Shown: positions 49,978 to 58,421 of the stretch, piece after piece | Layout: each line of letters starts with the position of its first letter | Position numbering within the stretch: position 1 is the stretch's first letter | Origin: Pelagihabitans sp947500445 | Lineage (GTDB): Bacteria > Bacteroidota > Bacteroidia > Flavobacteriales > Flavobacteriaceae | NCBI RefSeq assembly: GCF_050589625.1 | Contig: NZ_JBNGOP010000003.1 | Location: 186,001-250,000, forward strand | Direction: 5' to 3' | Length of the DNA: 64,000 nt | The notes under the pieces: model-generated | Databases searched by the model: none | What the model saw: only the letters and a program-made list of their open reading frames with translations | Told to the model about the DNA's origin: nothing | Translations under genes and position numbers: made by a program

Positions 49978-50031
49978 TTGAACTTGAACTTGAACTTGAA
50001 CTTGAGTTTGAGCTTGTATTTGAATTTGAAA
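49978..50031. repeat. Hexamer tandem repeat (TTGAAC-type)
   Basis: Nine head-to-tail 6-bp units: four exact TTGAAC, then TTGAGT, TTGAGC, TTGTAT, TTGAAT and TTGAAA. It lies between convergent tyrS and the LuxE-like gene, ending 15 bp before the latter's stop codon. Confidence 0.85.
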
Positions 50032-50046
50032 AATCCGTACTATACG

Positions 50047-51030
50047 TTACTCGATGACCAACAGATTACAACCTCTAATGTCCGAATGGTCGAACCTTCC
50101 CAATATTTCAAAGCTGTTGTCAGGATGTAGTTTTCCAAGGTCTTGCGTGGCTATAAAAGCACAGGAGTGCACATTTGCCAGGTCAATAATGTTGATGCCC
50201 CCGGTTTTCCCAATACCTTGAACGCTTAAGGGGTCTTCCGTATCGCGTATCTGGATCTTCATCCATGGTGGGGTCCGGAAAATGCCATCCCCTTTGGAGT
50301 AGGCCTGCGAGAGCAGTTCGGTCATGCCATACTCGGAATGGATCTTTGCAACGCCCAGTCCTTTTTTAAGCACATCGTGCAACGCCTCGCGGATCATTTC
50401 CTTTCTTCTGCCCTTCATGCCCCCTGTTTCCATAACAATGGTGTTTTTCAGGGTAAACCGGTAGGTTTCTACCAAGTCCAATAAAGCGAACGAAACCCCT
50501 ATGAGCAGTACCGGAGTCCCTTTTTCGTTAAGTTCTTCAAGGGTTTTGGCCAAAGCGGGCAGGTCGTTAAGGTAAAAGCCACTTTTAGGGTGCTCGCTTT
50601 TTCGGATAAGGTCTTCCGTCATATAGATCAATGAAGACCCGGTTCTTTCCAAATAGGAAGGAAGTAAAGCAAGAATACAGTAGTCGGTAATAGTGCCATA
50701 AAACAATTGGAAGGCGCTAAGGTAACTCGCCTCATAAAGAGCAGTGTCGGAAACGTAATGCTTACTGGTATTAGTGCCCGTGGTGCCGCTGCTGGTAAAT
50801 ACCGTGTAGGACGGACTTTGGGTAGTGATGATCTGTTTCGATTTGAAAAATGCTATGGGTAGAAAAGGAATTTCGGAAAGCTGCTTAACGGTATCTTCAC
50901 TGGCGCCCAAATGCGTACAAAAAGAACGGTAAACAGGATTGTTTTGGAATTGGTATTGAAAAACGGACAGTGCCTGAAGCTCAAAATCCGCATCGGTCGA
51001 AATTTCAAAAACCTGTCGAAAGTCTCCCAT
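50047..51030 (-). CDS. LuxE/PaaK-like acyl-protein synthetase family protein
   Basis: A 327-residue protein of the LuxE/PaaK adenylate-forming fold. The P-loop-like motif YTVFTSSGTTGTNTSKHYVS matches SSGTTG of AMP-binding enzymes, and IHSEYGMTELLSQAYSKG is the conserved YGMTE acyl-adenylate motif. The C-terminal hinge is GRFDHSDIRGCNL. It is shorter than PaaK (about 430), like LuxE. It probably activates a carboxylate and transfers it to a carrier. The start MGDFRQVFEIS is the likely ATG. The substrate is unknown. Confidence 0.85.
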   Translation of the reverse strand: MGDFRQVFEISTDADFELQALSVFQYQFQNNPVYRSFCTHLGASEDTVKQLSEIPFLPIAFFKSKQIITTQSPSYTVFTSSGTTGTNTSKHYVSDTALYEASYLSAFQLFYGTITDYCILALLPSYLERTGSSLIYMTEDLIRKSEHPKSGFYLNDLPALAKTLEELNEKGTPVLLIGVSFALLDLVETYRFTLKNTIVMETGGMKGRRKEMIREALHDVLKKGLGVAKIHSEYGMTELLSQAYSKGDGIFRTPPWMKIQIRDTEDPLSVQGIGKTGGINIIDLANVHSCAFIATQDLGKLHPDNSFEILGRFDHSDIRGCNLLVIE

Positions 51031-51295
51031 AGCACAAAAGTAGCCAATTTGCGTTGGCCGACACCGGACTTCAAAGGTCCTTTTAAAATAATTGCTGCTA
51101 TCGAAGTAGGGGAAAATCGCTTGTGATAGGAAAATAAAAACTTCCTATCGTTTCGGTCGTATATTTTTAAAGACCATCGCTCTCAACAGGGAAGCCGCCT
51201 TTACTCGATAATCGAGATTTAAAATGCTCCGACCCTTGCGTCGAAATCAATGGTAATTTTCGTTCTAATGCCTAGTGGGCTTGCCTCGAGGTTAT

Positions 51296-51619
51296 TTATT
51301 TCACTACCAATTTGCGCGTGCTGCTATGTTGTGCTTCCACTACCTGAAGTACGTATACGCCAGAGGCCAAATCCGAAATGTTCAAGGTTTTGTTCTTGAT
51401 GACGTCCCTAAGGGCGACATCTCCGAAAACATCAAAGATCATAATTTCCTTCGGTTCATTTTTAGCGGTAGTAATGTATACCACATCGTCGAACACGGGA
51501 TTCGGATAAATTTTAAAACCGGGAATTTCCTCGGGCTGTAGGTCTTTTGCAGAGGCCGGTTGTTGTGCAAACGCACCAAAAGATAACGCCAGTAGCAGCG
51601 CAGTGTAAAGTAGTCGCAT
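51296..51619 (-). CDS. Minimal T9SS type A sorting-domain protein (paralog 1)
   Basis: A 107-residue protein: signal peptide MRLLYTALLLALSFGAFAQ, about 10 residues, then almost nothing but a T9SS type A C-terminal domain (PGFKIYPNPVFDDVVYI, KEIMIFDVFGDVAL, LNISDLASGVYVLQV, TRKLVVK). The sorting domain normally directs a large cargo to the surface, but here no cargo domain is present. It is a paralog of the gene at 51781. Whether it is processed and attached, or serves as a decoy or regulator, is unknown. The 265 bp gap upstream of it, 51031-51295, shows no gene. Confidence 0.85.
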   Translation of the reverse strand: MRLLYTALLLALSFGAFAQQPASAKDLQPEEIPGFKIYPNPVFDDVVYITTAKNEPKEIMIFDVFGDVALRDVIKNKTLNISDLASGVYVLQVVEAQHSSTRKLVVK

Positions 51620-51780
51620 AGGTATTGATTTGGGATCAATACTTTAAAGATACCCAAACTGGCCGGTAAAGCACTATTAATGTTGTGAAATTCGACAAAA
51701 TGTAGGTGAATGGATTTGAATGTGTATTTGGTCGGTATTTTATGTTGGGCAGGTATATCCCACTTCGGGAAGAAGTATTC

Positions 51781-52089
51781 TTATTTGATGATCAGTTTTC
51801 GGGTAGCTACCTTATCCTTTTCGATGACCCTAAGGATATAGACGCCGGCATCCAAATCGGAAAGACTCAGTTCGGACCCAATCAGTTTGCGTTGCAGCAC
51901 CTGCGTACCCAATACGTCAAAAATAAGAACGGTTTTCGGGGCGTTTTCGGCCGTATTTACATATACCTTTCCGTTTGTAACGGGGTTTGGATATAGCGTA
52001 AAGCCATCAATATCACCACTTGCTTTCGGTTCTTGGGCCAAAGCAATAGCGGTAAACAATAATGTAAGTATGAGGTAAAAGTTCTTCAT
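51781..52089 (-). CDS. Minimal T9SS type A sorting-domain protein (paralog 2)
   Basis: A 102-residue paralog of the 51296 gene: signal peptide MKNFYLILTLLFTAIALAQ, a short linker, then the domain DGFTLYPNPVTNGKVYV ... TVLIFDVLGTQVLQRKL ... LSLSDLDAGVYILRV ... TRKLIIK. It has no cargo either. Both paralogs are on the same strand, about 160 bp apart. A terminator (52177-52205) separates it from the beta-helix lipoprotein gene. The final Lys-Leu-(I/V)-(I/V)-Lys is typical of the type A domain. Confidence 0.85.
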   Translation of the reverse strand: MKNFYLILTLLFTAIALAQEPKASGDIDGFTLYPNPVTNGKVYVNTAENAPKTVLIFDVLGTQVLQRKLIGSELSLSDLDAGVYILRVIEKDKVATRKLIIK

Positions 52090-52176
52090 TCACTTATATC
52101 TACGGTAAATATACTAAAATTGACGTTTGGGCGTTACGAATTACTTTCATTAGTACAAAAATTTGGCCAAAACGTA

Positions 52177-52205
52177 AAAAAGCCTCGATTTTTCGAGGCT
52201 TTTTT
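52177..52205 (-). terminator. Intrinsic terminator after the beta-helix lipoprotein gene
   Basis: The stem GCCTCGA / TCGAGGC with a T-rich loop and A/T runs on both sides (aaaaaagcctcga...tcgaggcttttt), 56 nt beyond the lipoprotein stop on the minus strand. It could also act on the opposite strand. Confidence 0.85.
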
Positions 52206-52235
52206 GTTTTATATAATATCGAATCGGTACCTGTT

Positions 52236-52261
52236 ATACCATTTCAAAGTTAAAATGGTAT
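52236..52261. repeat. Solo 26-nt palindromic unit
   Basis: An exact copy of the ATACCATTT-N8-AAATGGTAT unit. Its last T (52261) is the complement of the final A in the minus-strand TAA stop of the beta-helix lipoprotein gene, so it begins exactly at the stop codon. Confidence 0.85.
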
Positions 52262-54306
52262 TAGTTCCCCGTCACCCAACTAAAAGTACTGACGTCTACG
52301 GTAGCTTCAACTTCGTAAGATTGTGTTGGATCGGAATCCACACCTTCGATCTGAACGTTTGATAAGGCTCCGTCGTCCCTAAAATCCAAAGCCGTTTCAT
52401 ATCCTGAAAGGGAAAGTCCGGTAATGGTCGCGCCGGACTCAATTTTGAACTGTAAGGCCGTACCCCCTGTAGAAGAAACAGCGGTCAGGTTGGTCAAGGT
52501 AGGGTTGCCATTTTCACCATCGGCCTCTACCGCCGTAGAAAACCCTTGAATGGTATGGGATACGTATGCATTGGTCAGCGTTCCGCTCCAGCCTTCCGTC
52601 CAATCGATGGCGTCATCCTCATTGTTTTCCAAATACATGTTGGTGGCATTTACTGTTCCTCCAAAGAATTCTACTCCATCGTCGGTACCGTTCAATAGGG
52701 CCACGTTCGTTATGGTGGTTCCGGATCCTACCGCATACAGGGTCAAACCATTGAACTGCGATTCTGGATTGATGGATGCCCCAGCGTAGTTGATGATTAA
52801 GTAATCGATGGTTCCCGAATTGTCCGTGTCGTCGCTTCCGCCATAGGTCAGCTGACCTACTTCCGCTATAGCGTTTATACCCGCAGTGGTAGTAGCATCG
52901 CCCAATATCACCAGGCCTCCCCAGTCGCCTGGCTCTTGGTTGATAGATGTCATTACTACCGGATTTGCGGCAGTACCTTGAATATCGATCTGTGCGCCTT
53001 TTTGAATTACGATATACGTGCTGGTTTCTTCACCTTCTTCAACATCTGCGGTTATAACGGTTCCGGCAGGAATGGTTAATGTAGCACCTTCCTCGACGCT
53101 GAAGTTTCCGCTCAAAAAGTAGCTGACATCGGCGTCCAAAGTTAAATCGGAAGTGATGTTTCCTTCCAACACGCTTGTCGTTACCTCGGTAGTGGAATTC
53201 ACCCAATCAAAAGAGGCTACATCTACGGTGGCAGGGGCCAAATACGCGTTCGAAGGGTCGGCGTCCGCACCATCGATCTGCACATTGGAAAATGCACCGT
53301 CATCCCTAAAATCAAAGGAAGTTTCATAACCGGCCAATGATAGTCCGGTAATTGTTGCTCCCGATTCTATTTTGAACTGTAAGGCGGTACCTCCAGTGCT
53401 GGAAACCGCTGTCAGGTTCTCCAAGGTCGGATTGCCGTTTTCGCCATCAGCTTCCACAGCGGTCGAAAAACCTTCTATGGAATGCAGTACATAGGCATTG
53501 GTAAGGGTTCCGTTCCACCCTTCGGTCCAGTCGATGGCATCGTCTTGGTTGTTTTCCAGGTAAAGGTTGGTAGCGTTCACCGTACCTCCGAAAAACTCGA
53601 CACCATCATCCGTACCGTTCAATAATGCTACGTTTTGTATGGTGGTTCCCGAACCCACTGCATAAAGGGTAAGGCCGTTAAACTGTGACTCAGGGTTGAT
53701 CGATGCTCCGGCATAATTAATGATCAAATAATTGATGCTTCCCGAATCGTCGGAACCGTTGGAGCCACCATAGGTCAACTGCCCTACTTCGGCTACGGCG
53801 TCTACACCGGCAGTGGTAGGCGCATCACCAAGGATGACAAGACCGCCCCAATCTCCCGGTTCTTCGTTCGCGGAGGTCATGGTCACCGGATTGGAGGCAG
53901 TTCCTTGGATATCGATCTTCGCACCTTTTTGGATTACGATATAGGTGCTGGTGTTCTGTCCCTCTTCTACATCGGCAATAATTTTGGTTCCGGCAGGGAT
54001 AGTAAGCGTTGCGCCGGACTCCACGCTATAGTTCCCTTTTAGGGCGTAGGTGATATTGCTGTCCAATGTAACGTCTTCCGTAGTGCTGCCTTCCAAATTT
54101 TCGGTGGTGGTGGAATCTGGACATGCGGTACAAGCGCTACCGCCACAATCCACTCCTTCTTCGTCCCCGTTCTTGATGCCATCGGTACAGGTTGGTGCGG
54201 CACCATCAGGTCCTGGGTCCGGGCTGTTATCGTCCCCGCTGCAACTTACAATAAGTCCCATTGCAAGGGAAACCAGTCCCATTGCTAAAAATTTCCTTGA
54301 TTTCAT
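52261..54306 (-). CDS. Lipoprotein with two tandem beta-helix modules
   Basis: A 681-residue lipoprotein (lipobox VSC, Cys22). A Cys-rich DGIKNGDEEGVDCGGSACTAC segment (42-62) precedes two homologous modules, about 71-370 and 380-679. Each has repeated beta-helix rungs (SGATLTIPAGT, STYIVIQKGA, GDWGGLVILGD, GTDDGVEFFGGTVNATN, ALQFKIESGATITGL). The modules align with a constant offset of 309 residues and no gap, roughly 80-85% identical by eye, so the duplication is recent. It is 31 bp downstream of the TonB receptor, so it is probably its surface or periplasmic partner. The cargo is unknown, and the T9SS C-terminal domain is absent. Confidence 0.88.
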   Translation of the reverse strand: MKSRKFLAMGLVSLAMGLIVSCSGDDNSPDPGPDGAAPTCTDGIKNGDEEGVDCGGSACTACPDSTTTENLEGSTTEDVTLDSNITYALKGNYSVESGATLTIPAGTKIIADVEEGQNTSTYIVIQKGAKIDIQGTASNPVTMTSANEEPGDWGGLVILGDAPTTAGVDAVAEVGQLTYGGSNGSDDSGSINYLIINYAGASINPESQFNGLTLYAVGSGTTIQNVALLNGTDDGVEFFGGTVNATNLYLENNQDDAIDWTEGWNGTLTNAYVLHSIEGFSTAVEADGENGNPTLENLTAVSSTGGTALQFKIESGATITGLSLAGYETSFDFRDDGAFSNVQIDGADADPSNAYLAPATVDVASFDWVNSTTEVTTSVLEGNITSDLTLDADVSYFLSGNFSVEEGATLTIPAGTVITADVEEGEETSTYIVIQKGAQIDIQGTAANPVVMTSINQEPGDWGGLVILGDATTTAGINAIAEVGQLTYGGSDDTDNSGTIDYLIINYAGASINPESQFNGLTLYAVGSGTTITNVALLNGTDDGVEFFGGTVNATNMYLENNEDDAIDWTEGWSGTLTNAYVSHTIQGFSTAVEADGENGNPTLTNLTAVSSTGGTALQFKIESGATITGLSLSGYETALDFRDDGALSNVQIEGVDSDPTQSYEVEATVDVSTFSWVTGN

Positions 54307-54337
54307 AATCGTTTCGTGTTTGTTAAAAGCGTTATTG

Positions 54338-57145
54338 TTACTTAAATCGGTAACTGAACCCTAAACTAAACTGAGCCCCTACTGAATAAGAACGAACGAT
54401 TTCTTCGGTTTCAATTCCGGAACTTGGCCGAATTAATTGTGTTCTCTCTATTTCAGGATTTAGCAGGTTGCGTCCAATCAACCGAACGGTTATATGCTCT
54501 CCTATTTCCTTGCTCACTACGGCATCCAATACCACGAAACCTTTTTCTATAATGGCATCGTTAAACTCGATATTGGTGTTCGTCTGGTTGAGCGCGGAAC
54601 CTAGACTGAAAATCTTATCGGATGCATAATTTGCTGTCAAAGATGCGGAAAGCGGGTTGTCCGAAGATTCGGTAAAGTTTAAGCTTGTGTTAAGTATCCA
54701 GTCCGAAGCGCCCTGCAAGTCGGTCTCTGTTAAGCCTTTGTAACGAAATGTGCGTACCAAGCTTCCATCTTCGTTCCGTACCTCTTTCAAATCCTGCGTA
54801 TGCCACATTCTGGAAGCATTGAAATTTAGGTTCAGACCGTAACCGGAAACGGTGTCGTCTTCTTCATTAGTTATCGGTTTGATCAAATCGAGTTTGGTTT
54901 CCAATTCGATTCCGAATACTTCCGCTTTTTCACCGGAGTTGAAATAGGAGAATACACCTGCAGCCCCACGATCTTGTACAGTGTTTATAGGGTCGGAGAT
55001 GTCTTTGTAAAAGGTTGCTACCGAAACCAGTTGTCCTGCCGATGGAAAGTACTCCCATTTTAGGTCATAGTTCAAATCGGTAGAAGCTTCGATATTTGGA
55101 TTACCCCTGGTTACCTGGCCTGTAGGGGCAACATATTCAAAAGGGGATATCTCCTTGAATTCTGGAAGTGTGATCGTTCTACTGAATGCAAAGCGCACCG
55201 CATTTTTTTCGTTAACGTCATATTTGATATTTGCGGTAGGGTACAGGTTGTTGTACGATTTATTGGCCGCACCGATACGCGGGTTGATGTTCCCCACATC
55301 GTAATTTACATCGATATCATCTGCTTGATAACGCAGACCACCATTGATGTTCCATTTTTTTTCGCCCCAATTGAAATCTACAAAGGCAGCTTTGGAGTCC
55401 AGTTCGCCCGAATAAAAGTCGGGAATAAGTACGTTCAGCCGTAAAAGACCATTGTCAAAATTGGATTGTTGAAAAATACTTCCCAAATTATCGATAGATG
55501 GGGGATTGATGGCATTTCTGGAAACTTCACGAACACCGATGAATTGAGAGTTAAAGTCACGGCTCTTGTTTCTATAGTTCAGGCCAAATTCCAATTTCAA
55601 GGTTTTATCGTCTTCTTCGATCAAGCGAAGAACATCCTTCAAGTACCCATTGAATTCGGTGTCTTCTATGGTCTGTTTTGATTTTCGCTGCTGAAAGTCG
55701 GCAGTTCTTCCCAACTGTACAAAGTCGCCATCCGGATCAAAGTTGACCTCGTTTCGGATACGGTTCGGTTCGTCGGCATTTACCTTGTTGAACCCACCGG
55801 CCCAGGATAAGGTGTTCTTATCGGAAAGTTGATGTGTCCCTAATAATTGTGTGGTAAGCAAACGGGTCTGTTTTAAATTCTGGTCACGAATGAACTGAAA
55901 CAGTCCTTCGGGCCGTTCCGTTTCCTCAAAAACGGAAGCCTCACCATTTCTACCCCCTTCAAAAACAAGGTCCGAAATCTTATTAACGAAGAAAGTGCTG
56001 GATTTGATCCTGTTTTTGTCGTTTATCTTATAGGAAAGGTCCAACAACGCCGTAGTGTTGGTATTGGTGCTAAAATTGGTGGCATCGGTAATGGTATCCC
56101 TTAAAGCATTTCTGCTGAATTCCCTGAAGAGTCCTTGGGCATATTCATAGGATCGACTTTGCGATGCGGCCAAGAAAACGGCAAGGTTTTCCTTAATTCG
56201 TTTTCCTGCGGATAAGGAGAATGAATAATTGATCGGGTTATCTTGTTGTACCGTGTTCCAGCCCTGACGTGTAATGAGGTCGCGGGTATCCAAGTTCTGA
56301 TCATAAAAGCCAAAAGAAGTGTTGTTCGCGTTGGGAGAACCCTTAAAGTTATCGCGTACCCCGCCTTGCAACACATTGGAGTTACCGCCCACCCTTGCGC
56401 GTACGGAAAGTTCCTCCGAACCGGAAAGTTCGCGTGAAGTGATGTTGATGGTTCCGGACGATTGGTCGGCGGAGGATGCCGCCGCGTAGGTTTTGCTAAC
56501 ACTCACGTTTTGAATGATCCGCGTTGGGAAAAGCCCCAAGCCAATATTTTTTTTCTCCACATCGTCGGAAGGTATCGGCAAACCGTTTAAGGTGGTGGAC
56601 AAATAGCGGTCTCCCAAACCACGTACAAAAACGTCGCCAGAGGCCTCACTGCTGGTTACCCCGGATATTTTAGTGGTAGCCGTAGCAACATCGGATACCC
56701 CGATTTTGGCAAGTTGTACCGCACCAATACTTTCCTTGATCTCCACTGCTTTTTTCTGATCTAGTAACAAGGCTACCTCCGAATCTTTTCGTGCGGTAGT
56801 GGTCACTACAACCTCTTCTAACGCAACACCTTCCGAGGCCCCCATGGGCACGTTCACAGTGGTCACCTTGCCGGCTTCTACCAAAATATTGGGCAGTTCT
56901 ACCGTTTCATAACCCAAATAGCTCAATACCAAAGTGTACGACCCTGGTTCCAAATTGGCTATTTCATACAGGCCATCGAAGTCGGATTGGGTACCTTTTG
57001 TGGTCCCCTTTATAAGGATATTGGCAAAAGGCAAAGGCTCGTTGTTCAGTTCCTTGTCGGTCAAATTACCAGCGATACTTCCCGTATCTTGGGCACTCAT
57101 GATCATTCCTGAAACAAGCGCTAGCAAAAAACAAATTTTCTTCAA
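54338..57145 (-). CDS. TonB-dependent receptor with N-terminal CarboxypepD-regulatory-like domain
   Basis: About 935 residues. A signal peptide (KKICFLLALVSGMIMSAQ), a CarboxypepD_reg-like domain (SIAGNLTDKELNNEPLPFANILIKG ... SDFDGLYEIANLEPGSYTLVLSYLGYE) and a plug (LEEVVVTTTARKDSEVALLLDQ ... VFVRGLGDRYLSTTLNG) precede a barrel ending FSLGFSYRFK. No ATG lies near the signal peptide: the frame starts at TTG 57172 or, giving a better signal peptide, TTG 57145 (used here). With the downstream lipoprotein it forms a SusCD-like unit. It is divergent from phoB, so a phosphate-related substrate is possible. Confidence 0.9.
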   Translation of the reverse strand: MKKICFLLALVSGMIMSAQDTGSIAGNLTDKELNNEPLPFANILIKGTTKGTQSDFDGLYEIANLEPGSYTLVLSYLGYETVELPNILVEAGKVTTVNVPMGASEGVALEEVVVTTTARKDSEVALLLDQKKAVEIKESIGAVQLAKIGVSDVATATTKISGVTSSEASGDVFVRGLGDRYLSTTLNGLPIPSDDVEKKNIGLGLFPTRIIQNVSVSKTYAAASSADQSSGTINITSRELSGSEELSVRARVGGNSNVLQGGVRDNFKGSPNANNTSFGFYDQNLDTRDLITRQGWNTVQQDNPINYSFSLSAGKRIKENLAVFLAASQSRSYEYAQGLFREFSRNALRDTITDATNFSTNTNTTALLDLSYKINDKNRIKSSTFFVNKISDLVFEGGRNGEASVFEETERPEGLFQFIRDQNLKQTRLLTTQLLGTHQLSDKNTLSWAGGFNKVNADEPNRIRNEVNFDPDGDFVQLGRTADFQQRKSKQTIEDTEFNGYLKDVLRLIEEDDKTLKLEFGLNYRNKSRDFNSQFIGVREVSRNAINPPSIDNLGSIFQQSNFDNGLLRLNVLIPDFYSGELDSKAAFVDFNWGEKKWNINGGLRYQADDIDVNYDVGNINPRIGAANKSYNNLYPTANIKYDVNEKNAVRFAFSRTITLPEFKEISPFEYVAPTGQVTRGNPNIEASTDLNYDLKWEYFPSAGQLVSVATFYKDISDPINTVQDRGAAGVFSYFNSGEKAEVFGIELETKLDLIKPITNEEDDTVSGYGLNLNFNASRMWHTQDLKEVRNEDGSLVRTFRYKGLTETDLQGASDWILNTSLNFTESSDNPLSASLTANYASDKIFSLGSALNQTNTNIEFNDAIIEKGFVVLDAVVSKEIGEHITVRLIGRNLLNPEIERTQLIRPSSGIETEEIVRSYSVGAQFSLGFSYRFK

Positions 57146-57237
57146 TTTTATGGTCTTTGAAATTCGCTGCAAAGAACGCTAGGGGTTGTAAAAGCCGTGT
57201 TATCTCTGTGTTAAACCTTTATTTCTGTAGCGTTACC

Positions 57238-57255
57238 TTAATGTTATCACATTAA
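57238..57255. promoter_or_regulatory. Dyad between the TonB receptor and phoB
   Basis: TTAATGT-TATC-ACATTAA is a perfect 7-bp dyad with a 4-nt centre, in the 150-bp divergent gap, 18 bp upstream of the phoB -33 element. A candidate site for a regulator of either gene; it does not match a known Pho box that I can confirm. Confidence 0.35.
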
Positions 57256-57272
57256 ATGAAGGTTAACTAGTT

Positions 57273-57301
57273 TTGAGCAAAGCGGATTATCTTTACATTT
57301 G
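57273..57301 (+). promoter_or_regulatory. phoB promoter TTG-N18-TACATTTG
   Basis: TTG at 57273-57275 and the -7 core TACATTTG at 57294-57301 with an 18-nt spacer, 23 nt before the phoB ATG. Confidence 0.65.
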
Positions 57302-57324
57302 AGCGACACGTATAAAAAGAAGTG

Positions 57325-58014
57325 ATGAAAAAAAGCGAAATAAAAATCCTCCTTGTCGACGACGAACCGGATATTTTAGAGATTGTCGGGTACAACCTTT
57401 CCTCGCAAGGTTATCAGGTGTTTACCGCCAAAAATGGTTTGGAAGGCGTAGAGAAGGCGAAAAAGAAGGAACCGCATTTGATCATCCTTGATGTTATGAT
57501 GCCCGAGATGGACGGTATTGAGGCCTGCGAGATCATTCGGGGTACGCCCGGTCTGGAACAAACGATCATTACCTTTTTGACCGCAAGGGGAGAGGACTAT
57601 TCCCAAGTGGCCGGTTTTGATGCCGGGGCCGATGACTATATTACCAAACCTATCAAACCAAAGGTGTTGGTAAGTAAAGTAAAGGCATTGCTTCGCCGTT
57701 TGAAAGAAAGGGAAGATGCTTCTTCGGAAGATATTGTAAAAGTAGGCAACCTGGTGATCAACCGGGAAGAATATAAAATCGTGAACGACGGGGTAGAGAT
57801 CATTTTGCCCAGAAAAGAGTTCGAACTCCTTTCCCTTTTGAGCTCAAAACCGAACAAGGTCTTTAAACGGGAAGTAATATTGGACCGTGTGTGGGGCAAC
57901 GAAGTGGTCGTTGGCGGGCGTACCATTGATGTACATATTCGAAAGCTTCGCGAAAAAATAGGGGAAGAACATTTTAAGACCGTCAAAGGTGTCGGCTACA
58001 AGTTCGTGCTCTGA
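57325..58014 (+). CDS. phoB: Phosphate-type two-component response regulator (PhoB/OmpR family)
   Basis: A 229-residue regulator: receiver domain with acidic pocket Asp12/Asp13 (LLVDDEPDILE), phosphorylation site Asp56 (LIILDVMMPEMDG), and Lys108 (DYITKPIKPK). The C-terminal winged-helix DNA-binding domain (about 130-229) contains LPRKEFELLSLLSSKP, VFKREVILDRVWG and VVGGRTIDVHIRKLREKIG. It best resembles PhoB of flavobacteria, with the PhoR-like kinase encoded 407 bp downstream. The GTG at 57322 precedes the ATG used. Its TGA is immediately followed by a family B element, and the receptor locus is divergent. Confidence 0.88.
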   Translation: MKKSEIKILLVDDEPDILEIVGYNLSSQGYQVFTAKNGLEGVEKAKKKEPHLIILDVMMPEMDGIEACEIIRGTPGLEQTIITFLTARGEDYSQVAGFDAGADDYITKPIKPKVLVSKVKALLRRLKEREDASSEDIVKVGNLVINREEYKIVNDGVEIILPRKEFELLSLLSSKPNKVFKREVILDRVWGNEVVVGGRTIDVHIRKLREKIGEEHFKTVKGVGYKFVL

Positions 58015-58175
58015 TACCATTTTAACTTTGAAATAGCACTAATAAATCGTTTCTTTTTCAGCTGTTCTTCGTTAAAAAATATAACCGTAGCTAAGGCTAT
58101 GCTTAGATTTTTTGCCTCGAACAACTAAAAAATAATTCAATTTCTATACGCGCGATTTCAAAGTTAAAATGGTAT
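58014..58175. repeat. MITE-like element, family B, copy 2
   Basis: A 162-bp element starting on the last base of the phoB TGA, with ends ATACCATTTTAACTTTGAAA and ATTTCAAAGTTAAAATGGTA. Core CCGTAGCTAAGGCTATGCTT. Type copy for family B. One base separates it from family A copy A2. Confidence 0.85.
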
Positions 58176-58176
58176 A

Positions 58177-58337
58177 ATACCATTTCTACCTTGAAATTAC
58201 CCATTAAAAATTGCTCTTTTCCGTGAATACTTCAAAATAAAAAACAACTGTAGCTACGGCTATGTTTGGTTTTTCTTTTTCGTCCGAACAAAAAATAACG
58301 GCTTTTTATTTGGGTAATTTCAAGGTAAAAACGGTAA
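58177..58337. repeat. MITE-like element, family A, copy 2
   Basis: A 161-bp element with ends ATACCATTTCTACCTTGAAA and TTTCAAGGTAAAAACGGTAA. Very similar to A1 at 38059-38219 (same length, core TGTAGCTACGGCTATG). With the preceding B2 copy it fills most of the phoB-phoR gap; the remaining 84 bp shows no gene. Confidence 0.85.
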
Positions 58338-58421
58338 TTTTTATCATTCTGTTTGGTCCTGTAGGGCATTCCTTTACTTTTGCAATGCGACCACAGGTCG
58401 CAACGCACCAATTGATGGGTT

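Noticed and set aside
49862..50031. Possible CRISPR array
   Set aside because: The repeats are contiguous, 15 bp and 6 bp units with no unique spacers and no cas genes nearby.
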